Shown piece after piece: positions 13,684-21,109 of a DNA stretch of 23,944 nucleotides. The position numbers were made by a program, and so were the translations under genes. The stretch spans positions 1 through 23,944 of the forward strand of contig CAYIZZ010000020.1 of the NCBI GenBank assembly GCA_964367945.1, given 5' to 3'. How positions within the stretch are numbered: position 1 is the stretch's first letter; the number at the start of each line of letters is the position of its first letter. Source of the stretch: JAAYCI01 sp964367945. Lineage in GTDB: Bacteria > Bacillota > Clostridia > Oscillospirales > Ruminococcaceae. The notes below the pieces were generated by a model. It ran no database searches, was not told the DNA's origin, and saw only the letters and a program-made list of their open reading frames with translations.

Positions 13684-15243
13684 ATGCTTAAGAATGTTTT
13701 TCGCATTTTTCTTTCGCGCACATTTTGGTTTGTCTTTATTTTTCTTTTGCAGATAACATTTTTTCTTAGTCTCATCTACTGGTTTGCCAACAACGGCATC
13801 TTTACTTATTTGTTTTTAGTAGTACTCAGCGTGGCGATTTTAGCGATTGTTTTAGCTCAGGACAAGGTAAATCCCGCATACAAGCTTATGTGGACTTTTG
13901 TGATATTACTGCTACCTTTATTTGGGGCCGGCATGTATATTTTATGGGGTCACAGGCATGTTCCGCGCCGCCATAAAGCTCGTATGCAAACAATATCAGC
14001 AAAATACAACTCTACCATGCGTCAAAATCCCAACGTAATAACAGCTCTGCGTCAAAACCGCCCCTACCTTGCGCAAAACGCCCACTACCTATGGACATAT
14101 GCAAACTCGCCTGTTTACCCTGCCGATTGCAGTGAGTTTTACCCTATTGGCGAAGAATTTTTCACATCTTTTTTGGAAACCCTCAAAGATGCAAAGCACT
14201 TTATTTTTATGCAATATTACATCTGGCAGCCGGGGTATATGCTGGACAGTGTTTTGGATATTTTAAAACAAAAGACACGTGAAGGTGTAGAGGTTAGAAT
14301 CTTATGGGACGGTGTTGGTAGCCTTCTCACCTTGCCTAAAAAGACCATTGAAGATATGCAAAACCATAACATACAATGCTGTGCATTTTTGCCGCCACGT
14401 CTCACATGGCGCATTTCTGATTATGCCATTCTTAATCATCGTGACCACCGTAAGCTAACCGTCGTGGACGGTGTTGTAGGGTTTTTTGGCGGTCTAAACT
14501 TTGCAGACGAATATATAAACCATATCCGACGTTTCGGCCTTTGGAAAGACACTGCTTGCAAGATTACAGGCGAGGCTGTGTATTCTTTAACCACCACATT
14601 TTTGCAAGCGTGGGACTTTGCCAGCGACACCGACAACAATCCTTTAGACTACTTTGTACCCGGCGAAAACCTGCCCGAGAGCTTTTGCGATGAAAAAGGA
14701 TATGTTCAGCCTTATTGGGACTCTCCACTGGACGATGAAAACGTCAGTGAAAACTCTTATTTGAATATCATTAACCAAGCCACTGATTATGTGTATATTT
14801 GCACTCCGTATCTGATACTGGACCACGAAATGATAACAGCTCTCACCTTGGCGGCTAAAAAAGGCGTGGATGTGAGGATATTAACACCCGGCATCCCTGA
14901 CAAAAAACCTGTGTTTTGGGTGACGCAAAGCTACTATCCTGTTTTGCTGGAAGGCGGCGTACGCATTTTTGAATACACGCCGGGCTTTGTGCATGCAAAG
15001 ATGTATGTCTCTGATGACAAAGTGTCTATTGTCGGTAGCGCAAACATGGACTATCGCAGCTTGTACCTGCATTTTGAAAACTGTGTAGCTTTTTATACCG
15101 GGCACGTGGTTTACGACACAAAAAAAGACATGCTTGACAGCTTTTCTCAGGCACATGAAGTCACCTTACAAGAAACTGAAAACATATCATTCTGCAAGCG
15201 TATTTTACAAACAGGCGCAAAATTTTTCTCGCCATTGTTGTAG
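13684..15243 (+). CDS. cls: Cardiolipin synthase
   Basis: This 519-aa protein has the normal length of the Cls phospholipase-D-type enzyme, which joins two phosphatidylglycerols into cardiolipin and glycerol. Membrane helices are visible at about residues 15-35, 38-58 and 68-88. Two HKD active sites follow: HRKLTVVD (His255, Lys257, Asp262) with downstream FFGGLNFADEY, and HAKMYVSD (His437, Lys439, Asp444) with downstream GSANMDYRS. AAGGAAGG lies 7 nt before the ATG. It stands between the cyclophilin lipoprotein and an alarmone synthetase, all on one strand. The TAG stop coincides with the left end of a palindromic element. Confidence 0.95.
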   Translation: MLKNVFRIFLSRTFWFVFIFLLQITFFLSLIYWFANNGIFTYLFLVVLSVAILAIVLAQDKVNPAYKLMWTFVILLLPLFGAGMYILWGHRHVPRRHKARMQTISAKYNSTMRQNPNVITALRQNRPYLAQNAHYLWTYANSPVYPADCSEFYPIGEEFFTSFLETLKDAKHFIFMQYYIWQPGYMLDSVLDILKQKTREGVEVRILWDGVGSLLTLPKKTIEDMQNHNIQCCAFLPPRLTWRISDYAILNHRDHRKLTVVDGVVGFFGGLNFADEYINHIRRFGLWKDTACKITGEAVYSLTTTFLQAWDFASDTDNNPLDYFVPGENLPESFCDEKGYVQPYWDSPLDDENVSENSYLNIINQATDYVYICTPYLILDHEMITALTLAAKKGVDVRILTPGIPDKKPVFWVTQSYYPVLLEGGVRIFEYTPGFVHAKMYVSDDKVSIVGSANMDYRSLYLHFENCVAFYTGHVVYDTKKDMLDSFSQAHEVTLQETENISFCKRILQTGAKFFSPLL

Positions 15244-15329
15244 CCAAAAGTTCTATGTGCAAGGAAGTGCCGTGCCGTAAGGCGTTCGCCTTACAAAACG
15301 CACTTGCGAAGTTTTAGGGCCTTGGGCTA
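15241..15329. repeat. Nested palindromic (REP/cruciform-like) element
   Basis: Three inverted-repeat levels are nested: outer TAGCC (15241) with GGCTA (to 15329), middle AAGTGC (15265-15270) with GCACTT (15300-15305), inner GTAAGGC (15277-15283) with GCCTTAC (15288-15294), loop GTTC. The outer arms are imperfectly complementary over about 30 bases. AAAACG-GATT-CGTTTT follows at 15335-15350. It fills most of the 151-nt gap between cls and the alarmone gene. Confidence 0.55.
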
Positions 15330-15394
15330 AATAAAAAACGGATTCGTTTTACATCAGTTTGGCTAGCCACAAGAAAGGATAAAGGTAGTATAAC

Positions 15395-16102
15395 ATGGAG
15401 CCCATTACTCAAAAAAAAGAAAACACCTTCTTTGATGATTTTGCCGCCAGGATGGGTGTGAATGTAGATTTGCTAAACCGCTTTGTGCTGGAATATAACA
15501 ATCTGCAAATAATCTATCGCAGTGCCATTCGTGAAGTAAGCACCAGGCTGGAAGTGTTGGACGATGAGTTTTCATTCAGGCACAAGCGAAACCCCATCCA
15601 CAGCATCCAAACACGCCTGAAAACGCCACGAAGCATAATGGAAAAAATGGGTCGTAAGGGTCTGGTTCCTTCCATTCGCCTGATACGAGAAGAGCTAACA
15701 GACGTTGCCGGTATTCGTGTTATTTGCCCTTATGTCGAGGATATCTACCGCATGTCTGATTTACTTTGTGCCCAAAACGGCGTAGAGTGTATCGAAAAAA
15801 AAGACTTTATCATGGCACCTAAAGAAAGTGGCTACCGCAGCCTTCACTTAGTGGTAACAGTACCTGTGCGCTTTTCTGATGGAGAACAGCAAGTTCCGGT
15901 GGAAGTTCAAATCCGCACCATAGCAATGGATTTTTGGGCCAGTCTTGAGCACGAGCTTCGCTATAAATCCGACACAGAGCTTACCCGTGATGTGACAAAA
16001 GAACTGAAAGATATGGCAGAAACTATATCACAGCTGGATACACGCATGCAGGAAGTTTATGGTAAGATAGGAACTATTGAAAATAAGTCTAGCAACTTAT
16101 AA
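15395..16102 (+). CDS. Small alarmone synthetase (GTP pyrophosphokinase, RelQ/YjbM-type)
   Basis: This 235-aa single-domain protein has the RelA/SpoT synthetase fold and no hydrolase or TGS/ACT domains. It would make (p)ppGpp from ATP and GDP/GTP during stress. Visible: YRSAIREVSTRLEVLDDE, the HKRNPIHSIQTRLKTPRSI ATP-binding region, LTDVAGIRV with the catalytic Asp, ESGYRSLHLVV (G-loop), VEVQIRTIAMDFWASLEHEL and RYKSD. It is about 20 residues longer than Bacillus YjbM, with the excess mainly at the N-terminus. GAAAGGATAAAGG precedes the ATG. RelQ and RelP types cannot be told apart safely here. Confidence 0.9.
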   Translation: MEPITQKKENTFFDDFAARMGVNVDLLNRFVLEYNNLQIIYRSAIREVSTRLEVLDDEFSFRHKRNPIHSIQTRLKTPRSIMEKMGRKGLVPSIRLIREELTDVAGIRVICPYVEDIYRMSDLLCAQNGVECIEKKDFIMAPKESGYRSLHLVVTVPVRFSDGEQQVPVEVQIRTIAMDFWASLEHELRYKSDTELTRDVTKELKDMAETISQLDTRMQEVYGKIGTIENKSSNL

Positions 16103-16134
16103 TACCAATCTAAAATATTTCACTTTATAGCCGC

Positions 16135-16177
16135 AGTGTATATCTACTCGTTTTGGGTTAGATATACACTTTATTTT
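16135..16177 (+). terminator. Strong intrinsic terminator after the alarmone synthetase gene
   Basis: A perfect 12-bp stem (AGTGTATATCTA 16135-16146 with TAGATATACACT 16159-16170) is followed by TTATTTTT. The T-run overlaps the TAA stop and last codons of the convergent cysE gene. Confidence 0.85.
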
Positions 16178-16800
16178 TGCGCAAGTTTCGCTTGTAGCTC
16201 GGCCAGTTTCTTTTCTAGCTCGTCCATTTTTTCTTTCACTATATTCGGATAATCTCTTTGGTCTAAATCTTCACTGGGCACACATTTTTTGCCGGCACGA
16301 CGCACCACAACGGCAGGACTGCCCACTGCAGTGGAGTCTTTTGGCAAGTCAGACAACACCGTGCTGTTTGCCCCTACCCTGCTGCCTTCCCCTATCACCA
16401 CCGGGCCCAGCACCTTCACCCCTGCGCCCAAAAGCACATCGTTCTCTATAGTCGGGTGCCGTTTCCCAACATCTTTTCCTGTACCGCCCAAGGTAACACC
16501 GTGATAAATCGTCACGTTATCGCCTATTTCTGCTGTTTCACCAATCACCACTCCGGCTCCGTGGTCTATAAACAAGTGCTTACCCACCGTAGCACCCGGA
16601 TGGATTTCAATATTGGTAAAGTTTCTACCCATTTGGCTGACAAACCTTGCCCAAAAAAGCCTACGATGCTTATACAGCCAGTGTGCTATTCTGTGATAAA
16701 TAAGGGCATGAAAACCAGGATACAGCATAATTACTTGCGCCATGCTACCTGCCGCCGGATCCTTCTTTAAAATGTTTTTCCCGTCACTCCAAATTCCCAT
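16171..16800 (-). CDS. cysE: Serine O-acetyltransferase
   Basis: This 209-aa enzyme would transfer acetyl from acetyl-CoA to serine, giving O-acetylserine, the first step of cysteine synthesis. A short helical N-terminus (to about 60) is followed by left-handed beta-helix hexapeptide repeats (IEIHPGATVGKHLFIDHGAG..VVIGETAEIGDNVTIYHGVTLGGTGKD and on to VGANSTVLSD..AVGSPAVVVR). The catalytic His is His80 in IDHGAG, paired with the acidic residue in IEIHP. The C-terminal Lys/Glu-rich helix replaces the usual short tail. It is of the short type seen in Gram-positives. AGAGGAT precedes the ATG at 16800. The leader carries a Cys-rich peptide and terminator, so transcription is probably controlled by attenuation. 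No cysK is in the window. Confidence 0.95.
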   Translation of the reverse strand: MGIWSDGKNILKKDPAAGSMAQVIMLYPGFHALIYHRIAHWLYKHRRLFWARFVSQMGRNFTNIEIHPGATVGKHLFIDHGAGVVIGETAEIGDNVTIYHGVTLGGTGKDVGKRHPTIENDVLLGAGVKVLGPVVIGEGSRVGANSTVLSDLPKDSTAVGSPAVVVRRAGKKCVPSEDLDQRDYPNIVKEKMDELEKKLAELQAKLAQK

Positions 16801-16860
16801 ACATATCCTCTTTTCTTTGATATCAGCTGTTTATTTTTGAAAATACCATGGCATAAGCGC

Positions 16861-16894
16861 ATATAAAAACACCCGAAGCTATTGCTCCGGGTGT
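16861..16894 (-). terminator. Attenuator terminator in the cysE leader
   Basis: On the minus strand ACACCCGGAGC (16894-16884), loop AATA and GCTTCGGGTGT (16879-16869) form an 11-bp stem with one G-U pair, followed by TTTTATAT. It lies about 60 bases before the cysE start codon and after the leader reading frame, so it would stop transcripts before cysE. Confidence 0.85.
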
Positions 16895-16984
16895 GAAAGT
16901 CAGCACAAAAACAAGTGCTACTGGCTTTGCCGGAGCAACATGTTTGTACAACAATACGCTAATTTTTTCATCATTTGTTGCTCC
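16869..16984 (-). promoter_or_regulatory. Cysteine-responsive transcription attenuator upstream of cysE
   Basis: Four minus-strand segments can pair in exclusive ways. Segment 1 is GGAGCAAC (16984-16977, the leader's ribosome binding site), segment 2 GTTGCTCCGG (16939-16930, inside the leader frame), segment 3 CCGGAGCAAT (16890-16881), segment 4 the terminator's right arm. 1:2 pairs over 8 bp, 2:3 over 9 bp plus a G-U, 3:4 is the terminator. A ribosome stalled at the Cys codons leaves segment 2 free for 2:3, which opens the terminator; a ribosome at the stop codon covers segment 2 and allows termination. The pairings are seen; the mechanism is inferred by analogy with the trp and his leaders. 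Confidence 0.75.
16918..16974 (-). CDS. Cysteine leader peptide of cysE
   Basis: This short frame encodes MMKKLAYCCTNMLLRQSQ (18 aa, TAG stop) with tandem Cys codons TGT TGT at positions 8-9. AAAGGAG lies 6 nt before the first ATG (9 nt before the second). It starts about 30 nt after the predicted transcription start and ends 24 nt before the terminator stem. Two adjacent Cys in 18 residues is very unusual for the rarest amino acid and fits a ribosome-stalling sensor for charged tRNA-Cys. The peptide itself probably has no function. Confidence 0.75.
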   Translation of the reverse strand: MMKKLAYCCTNMLLRQSQ

Positions 16985-17007
16985 TTTCACCTGTTTTTAT
17001 CAAAATC

Positions 17008-17036
17008 AGCATACCATATATCTCATCCAGCGTCAA
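17008..17036 (-). promoter_or_regulatory. Promoter of the cysE leader
   Basis: On the minus strand TTGACG (17036-17031), a 17-bp spacer and TATGCT (17013-17008), with TGG before the -10 as an extended -10. An imperfect inverted repeat (17037-17057, GCG.TAAA / TTTA.CGC) abuts the -35 and might bind a regulator. The start would be near 17001, so cysE has its own promoter behind gpmI. Confidence 0.65.
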
Positions 17037-17090
17037 GCGATAAACACACTTTAGCGCATATTTATATGGTGCCTCTTTTACAATATTTCA

Positions 17091-18611
17091 TTAAACTATA
17101 AGGCTTTTGCCTTCCATCTCGGCAGGTTGTGGCAAGTTCATCAGCTGCAAAATAGTGGGTGATAAATCTGCCAGCACGCCGCCTTCACGCAGTTTCACGT
17201 CGCCCAGGCCAATGGCTACCAAAGGCACAGGATTTGTGGTATGCGCAGTAAACGGGCTACCGTTTGGCTCATACATTTTGTCGGCGTTGCCGTGGTCTGC
17301 GGTAAGCAGCACGCATCCGCCGGCTTTTAGCACAGCGTCAACCACCTTGCCTGTGGCTGTGTCCACAGCCTCTACGGCAGACTTTGCGGCATCAAACACG
17401 CCGGTGTGACCCACCATGTCGCAGTTGGCAAAGTTCAGGATAATCACGTCATACTTGCCACTTTCCACACGGCTTACGCACTCGTCAGCCACTTCAAAAG
17501 CACTCATTTCAGGTTGCAAGTCATATGTAGCTACTTTAGGACTGTTGATAAGCGCCCTGTCTTCGCCTTCAAACGGTGCTTCCACACCGCCGTTAAAGAA
17601 GAAGGTAACATGAGCATACTTCTCAGTTTCGGCAATCCTCAGCTGGGTTTTACCCTGCTCTGCCAAGTAAGCACCCAGCACATTATCAAGGCTTTGTGGT
17701 GGGAACGCCACTGTCACATTAGGCATAGTAGCGTCATATTGTGTGAAGCACACATAATTTAGCGGGAAGAAACCGTTTTTGCGAGCAAATCCATCAAAGT
17801 TTTCATCCACAAATGTACGTGTGATTTCCCTTGCACGGTCAGGGCGGAAGTTGAAGAAAATCATGGAGTCGCCGGAAGATATTCTGCCGCCTTCACAAGT
17901 AACGGCAGGTATCACAAACTCGTCTGTGACATCGTTTGCGTAAGATGCCGCCATCACGCTTAAAGGATCCACCACTTTGCCGGCTTCACTCTCGCCATAT
18001 ACAAACGCAGCATATGATTTTTCCACACGTTCCCAGCGGTTATCCCTATCCATAGCATAATAGCGGCCTGTAATGGTAGCTATTTTGCCCACACCAATTT
18101 CTTGCATTTTAGCGTGCAGTTCTTCAATAAAGGCTTTGCCGCTGTCGGGTGGCACATCGCGTCCGTCCATGATAGCATGCACATACACTTCGCTCAGGCC
18201 TTTTTCTTTTGCAAGCTCTAGCAGTGCATACAAATGTGTGTTGTGGCTATGCACGCCGCCGTCAGACAAAAGACCCATCAAATGCAGGGCTTTTTTGTTT
18301 TGAACAGCTGCCTCTACCGCCGCTACCAGTGCGCTGTTTTTAAAGAAGTCGCCGTCCTTTATGGACTTTGTGATACGGGTAAGCTCCTGATACACAATAC
18401 GGCCTGCGCCGATGTTGGTATGGCCCACTTCACTGTTGCCCATTTGGCCATCGGGCAAGCCCACGTCCATGCCGGAAGCACCAATCAAAGTATGTGGATA
18501 TTTCTCGAAAATAGCATCAAGATTCGGTGTGTTGGCCGCCATGATAGCATTGCCATAATCACTTGGATTGTGTCCGAATCCATCTAAGATACAAAGCATT
18601 ACAGGTTTCAT
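17091..18611 (-). CDS. gpmI: 2,3-bisphosphoglycerate-independent phosphoglycerate mutase
   Basis: The 506-aa length and order of motifs match the cofactor-independent, two-manganese enzyme that interconverts 3- and 2-phosphoglycerate in glycolysis. Visible: LCILDGFG (metal-binding Asp10), MGNSEVGHTNIGAGR with the phosphoserine Ser60, the HAIMDGRDVPPDSG and GRYYAMDRDNRWER substrate regions, NFRPDRARE, FFFNGG, NFANCDMVGHTG and LLTADHGNAD with the second metal site. AGGAG lies 9 nt before the ATG. It is the last of three glycolytic genes (pgk, tpiA, gpmI), 106 nt after tpiA with a hairpin in the gap. Confidence 0.97.
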   Translation of the reverse strand: MKPVMLCILDGFGHNPSDYGNAIMAANTPNLDAIFEKYPHTLIGASGMDVGLPDGQMGNSEVGHTNIGAGRIVYQELTRITKSIKDGDFFKNSALVAAVEAAVQNKKALHLMGLLSDGGVHSHNTHLYALLELAKEKGLSEVYVHAIMDGRDVPPDSGKAFIEELHAKMQEIGVGKIATITGRYYAMDRDNRWERVEKSYAAFVYGESEAGKVVDPLSVMAASYANDVTDEFVIPAVTCEGGRISSGDSMIFFNFRPDRAREITRTFVDENFDGFARKNGFFPLNYVCFTQYDATMPNVTVAFPPQSLDNVLGAYLAEQGKTQLRIAETEKYAHVTFFFNGGVEAPFEGEDRALINSPKVATYDLQPEMSAFEVADECVSRVESGKYDVIILNFANCDMVGHTGVFDAAKSAVEAVDTATGKVVDAVLKAGGCVLLTADHGNADKMYEPNGSPFTAHTTNPVPLVAIGLGDVKLREGGVLADLSPTILQLMNLPQPAEMEGKSLIV

Positions 18612-18670
18612 TCTGAAAATCTCCTAATAAGTTGGGCAACTATATAAAATATATGTCGCCTTTTTGTTGC

Positions 18671-18708
18671 AAAGAGCCGCCGCAAACACCTGCGACAGCT
18701 CTTTTTTT
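18671..18708 (+). terminator. Hairpin in the tpiA-gpmI gap, with its T-run on the plus strand
   Basis: AAAGAGC (18671-18677) pairs with GCTCTTT (18698-18704) and inner CGCA with TGCG. The seven-T run follows on the plus strand, opposite to the genes. For the minus-strand operon it could be a processing or stability hairpin. Confidence 0.5.
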
Positions 18709-18717
18709 AAATACTGT

Positions 18718-19485
18718 TTATACCGAAGCAGCTTTAATGATAGCAGTAAAGTCGGCAGGTTTTAGGGATGCGCCACCGATAAGGCCGCCGTCTACATTGG
18801 GCTTGCCCAAAAGTTCTGCGGCATTTTCAGCGTTCATGCTGCCACCGTACTGGATGGTGACAGAATCAGCCACATCTTGAGAATACAGCTCGGCCAGTTG
18901 CACACGGATAGCTGCGCACACTTCTTCGGCTTGGTCGGAAGTAGCTGTGCGGCCTGTGCCTATAGCCCACACCGGCTCGTAAGCAATGATAACTTTTTTC
19001 ATCTCGTCTGCGCTAAAGCCTTGCAAAGCGATTTTTGTTTGCAAGCGGATCAGGTCTACTGTGATACCTTGCTCACGCTCTGTCAGGTTTTCACCTACGC
19101 AAATAATAGCTGTGATGCCTGCATCAATAGCAGCTTTTGCACGTTTGTTCACGGTTTCGTCTGTTTCGCCAAAATATTGACGACGCTCGCTGTGGCCTAC
19201 GATAGCATATTTTACGCCAACTTCAACCAACATGTCGGCAGAGATTTCGCCTGTGAAAGCACCACTTTTTTCAAAGTGCACGTTTTGAGAAGCCACACCA
19301 ATGGCTGAGCCTTGTGTTTTTTCCACAGCAACACTCAGATCAACAAAAGGAGCGCCTACTACAACATCGCAATCAGCGCCTGCAACAAGGGGTTTCAGTT
19401 CTTCAATAAGTGCGGCAGCAGCAGCCGGTCCATTGTTCATTTTCCAGTTGCCGGCAATAACAGCTTTACGTTTGGATTTATCCAT
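18718..19485 (-). CDS. tpiA: Triosephosphate isomerase
   Basis: This 255-aa TIM-barrel enzyme interconverts dihydroxyacetone phosphate and glyceraldehyde 3-phosphate. The catalytic residues are all present: Asn13 and Lys15 in AGNWKMN, His98 in IVGHSERRQYFGE, Glu170 in AYEPVWAIGTGRTA (flexible loop 6), plus YGGSMN and GLIGGASL for phosphate binding. GAGGAT lies 8 nt before the ATG at 19485. It lies in the pgk-tpiA-gpmI run, but the pgk-tpiA gap has been widened by a 160-bp MITE-like insertion, which may affect its expression. Confidence 0.97.
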   Translation of the reverse strand: MDKSKRKAVIAGNWKMNNGPAAAAALIEELKPLVAGADCDVVVGAPFVDLSVAVEKTQGSAIGVASQNVHFEKSGAFTGEISADMLVEVGVKYAIVGHSERRQYFGETDETVNKRAKAAIDAGITAIICVGENLTEREQGITVDLIRLQTKIALQGFSADEMKKVIIAYEPVWAIGTGRTATSDQAEEVCAAIRVQLAELYSQDVADSVTIQYGGSMNAENAAELLGKPNVDGGLIGGASLKPADFTAIIKAASV

Positions 19486-19523
19486 GGTTTTACATCCTCT
19501 TTCTTATATATGTTTATTTTATT

Positions 19524-19683
19524 GGCAACCTCTAAATATTCGGGTGCATTTTCATATCGAAGGATTTTTTCGCCAGATTGCTCATAAAGCGAAGCGAATA
19601 CTCTATGTATTAGTAGGCATTTATGGGAGATATGGCAAAAAAGACAAAAACAGAAAAACGCACATAGATTTTTAGAGGCGCCC
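19524..19683. mobile_element. MITE-like 160-bp insertion between pgk and tpiA
   Basis: The 160-bp segment has imperfect terminal inverted repeats of about 30 bp. The left end reads GGCAACCTCTAAATATTC; the reverse complement of the right end reads GGGCGCCTCTAAAAATCT; CCTCTAAA is shared exactly, and GTGC with T-runs further in. Both sides are flanked by the same four bases, TATT (19520-19523 and 19684-19687), as expected for a target-site duplication. No transposase is encoded, so an unlinked enzyme would be needed. It sits two bases after the pgk stop codon. Confidence 0.65.
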
Positions 19684-19689
19684 TATTAA

Positions 19690-20895
19690 TTAGTCGTTTT
19701 GAATAGCAGCAATGCCGGGTAGGTCTTTGCCCTCTAGGTATTCCAGAGATGCGCCGCCACCTGTGGAGATATGTGTCATTTCATCGGCAAGGCCCAGTTG
19801 CATTACAGCCGCAGCAGAGTCACCACCACCGATAACTGTGGTAGCAGATGCGCCGGCCATAGCTTTTGCCACTGCCAATGTGCCTGCATTCAGCACGGGG
19901 TTTTCAAACACGCCCATGGGGCCGTTCCAAACAACAGTTTTTGCAGCAGAAACTTCTTCTGCAAACATCTTTTGGGTTTCGGGACCAACATCAAGGCCAA
20001 GTTTGCCTGCGGGCACGTCTTTACCACAAACGCCTACTTCGATTTTAGCATCAATGGGGCTTGGGAAAGCATCAGCATAAACGGTGTCTACCGGCAGTAG
20101 CAAGCGCACGCCTTTTTCCTCAGCTTTTTTCAGCATATCACGGCAGTAATCCAGTTTTTCATCATCCACCATGCTTGCGCCGATTTCATGGCCTTGTGCT
20201 TTAAGGAATGTAAACGCCATGCCGCCACCAATAATCAGTGCGTCCACTTTGTTTAGTAGGTTGTCGATAACCATCAGTTTATCAGCAACTTTTGCGCCGC
20301 CCAAAATAGCAACAAAGGGTTTTGCGGGGTTGTTCACAGCGTTGCCCAAAAACTCAATTTCTTTGCCCATCAAGTAGCCAACAGCGGTAACAGGTACCAA
20401 AGCTGCCACGCCCACAGTACTGCTGTGTGCACGGTGTGCGCTACCGAAAGCATCGTTTACATATACATCGCAAAGCTCTGCCAAGTCTTTAGAGAAAGCC
20501 TCGCCGTTTTTGGTTTCTTCTGCACGGAAACGAGTGTTTTGAAGTAATACCACGTCGCCGTCTGCCATTTCTGCCACTGCTTTGCGAGCATTGTCGCCCA
20601 CTACGGTGTCATCGTTTGCAAACACAACGGTTTTACCCAAAAGCTCTGCTAAGCGAACCGATACAGGCTCTAGAGAGAATTTTGCCTCGGGGCCATTTTT
20701 AGGTTTGCCTAAATGACTGCACAAAATCACTTTGCCGCCACCCTCTAAAAGTTTTTTGATGGTGGGTAGTGCCGCCACAATACGTGCATCATTTGTGATA
20801 GTGCCTTCCTTCATCGGTACGTTAAAATCCACACGTACCAATACGCGTTTACCTCTTACATCAATATCTTCTACTGTTTTCTTTCCAAGTCCCAT
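19690..20895 (-). CDS. pgk: Phosphoglycerate kinase
   Basis: This 401-aa monomeric enzyme transfers phosphate from 1,3-bisphosphoglycerate to ADP in glycolysis. Motifs in order: RVLVRVDFNVP, NDARIVAALPTIKKLL, CSHLGKPKNG, LLQNTRFRAEE, VYVNDAFGSAHRAHSST, AILGGAKVADKL, the hinge GPMGVFE and the ATP-site TVIGGGDSAAAV, ending with STGGGASLEYLEGKDLPGI. AAAGGA lies about 10 nt before the ATG. It is the first gene of the glycolytic run; the usual upstream gap gene is not here, replaced by a peptidase gene. The MITE-like element begins just after its TAA stop. Confidence 0.97.
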   Translation of the reverse strand: MGLGKKTVEDIDVRGKRVLVRVDFNVPMKEGTITNDARIVAALPTIKKLLEGGGKVILCSHLGKPKNGPEAKFSLEPVSVRLAELLGKTVVFANDDTVVGDNARKAVAEMADGDVVLLQNTRFRAEETKNGEAFSKDLAELCDVYVNDAFGSAHRAHSSTVGVAALVPVTAVGYLMGKEIEFLGNAVNNPAKPFVAILGGAKVADKLMVIDNLLNKVDALIIGGGMAFTFLKAQGHEIGASMVDDEKLDYCRDMLKKAEEKGVRLLLPVDTVYADAFPSPIDAKIEVGVCGKDVPAGKLGLDVGPETQKMFAEEVSAAKTVVWNGPMGVFENPVLNAGTLAVAKAMAGASATTVIGGGDSAAAVMQLGLADEMTHISTGGGASLEYLEGKDLPGIAAIQND

Positions 20896-21002
20896 GTACT
20901 GCCATCCTTTCTATATTTAAATCCAATATGTTTGGCCGCATCTACACAAGTGTTCATCCGATCAATTTTAGCGTTTTCTCACACTACTCGGCGGCAAAAT
21001 CC

Positions 21003-21032
21003 ACATTCAGGCAAAGAATGTTTTTGTTTTTT
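21003..21032 (+). terminator. Plus-strand terminator-like hairpin in the pgk-pepV gap
   Basis: ACATTC, loop AGGCAAA, GAATGT is followed by TTTTGTTTTTT on the plus strand. No plus-strand gene precedes it in this 214-bp gap. Apart from this and the pgk ribosome binding site I see nothing else there. Confidence 0.4.
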
Positions 21033-21109
21033 CTCCTTGTAGAGCGCAAAACCTTCAAAATCTTCTCGTTTTAGCTTGCGCAGGCACTGCCTAGATTTGT
21101 ACTGACTAT

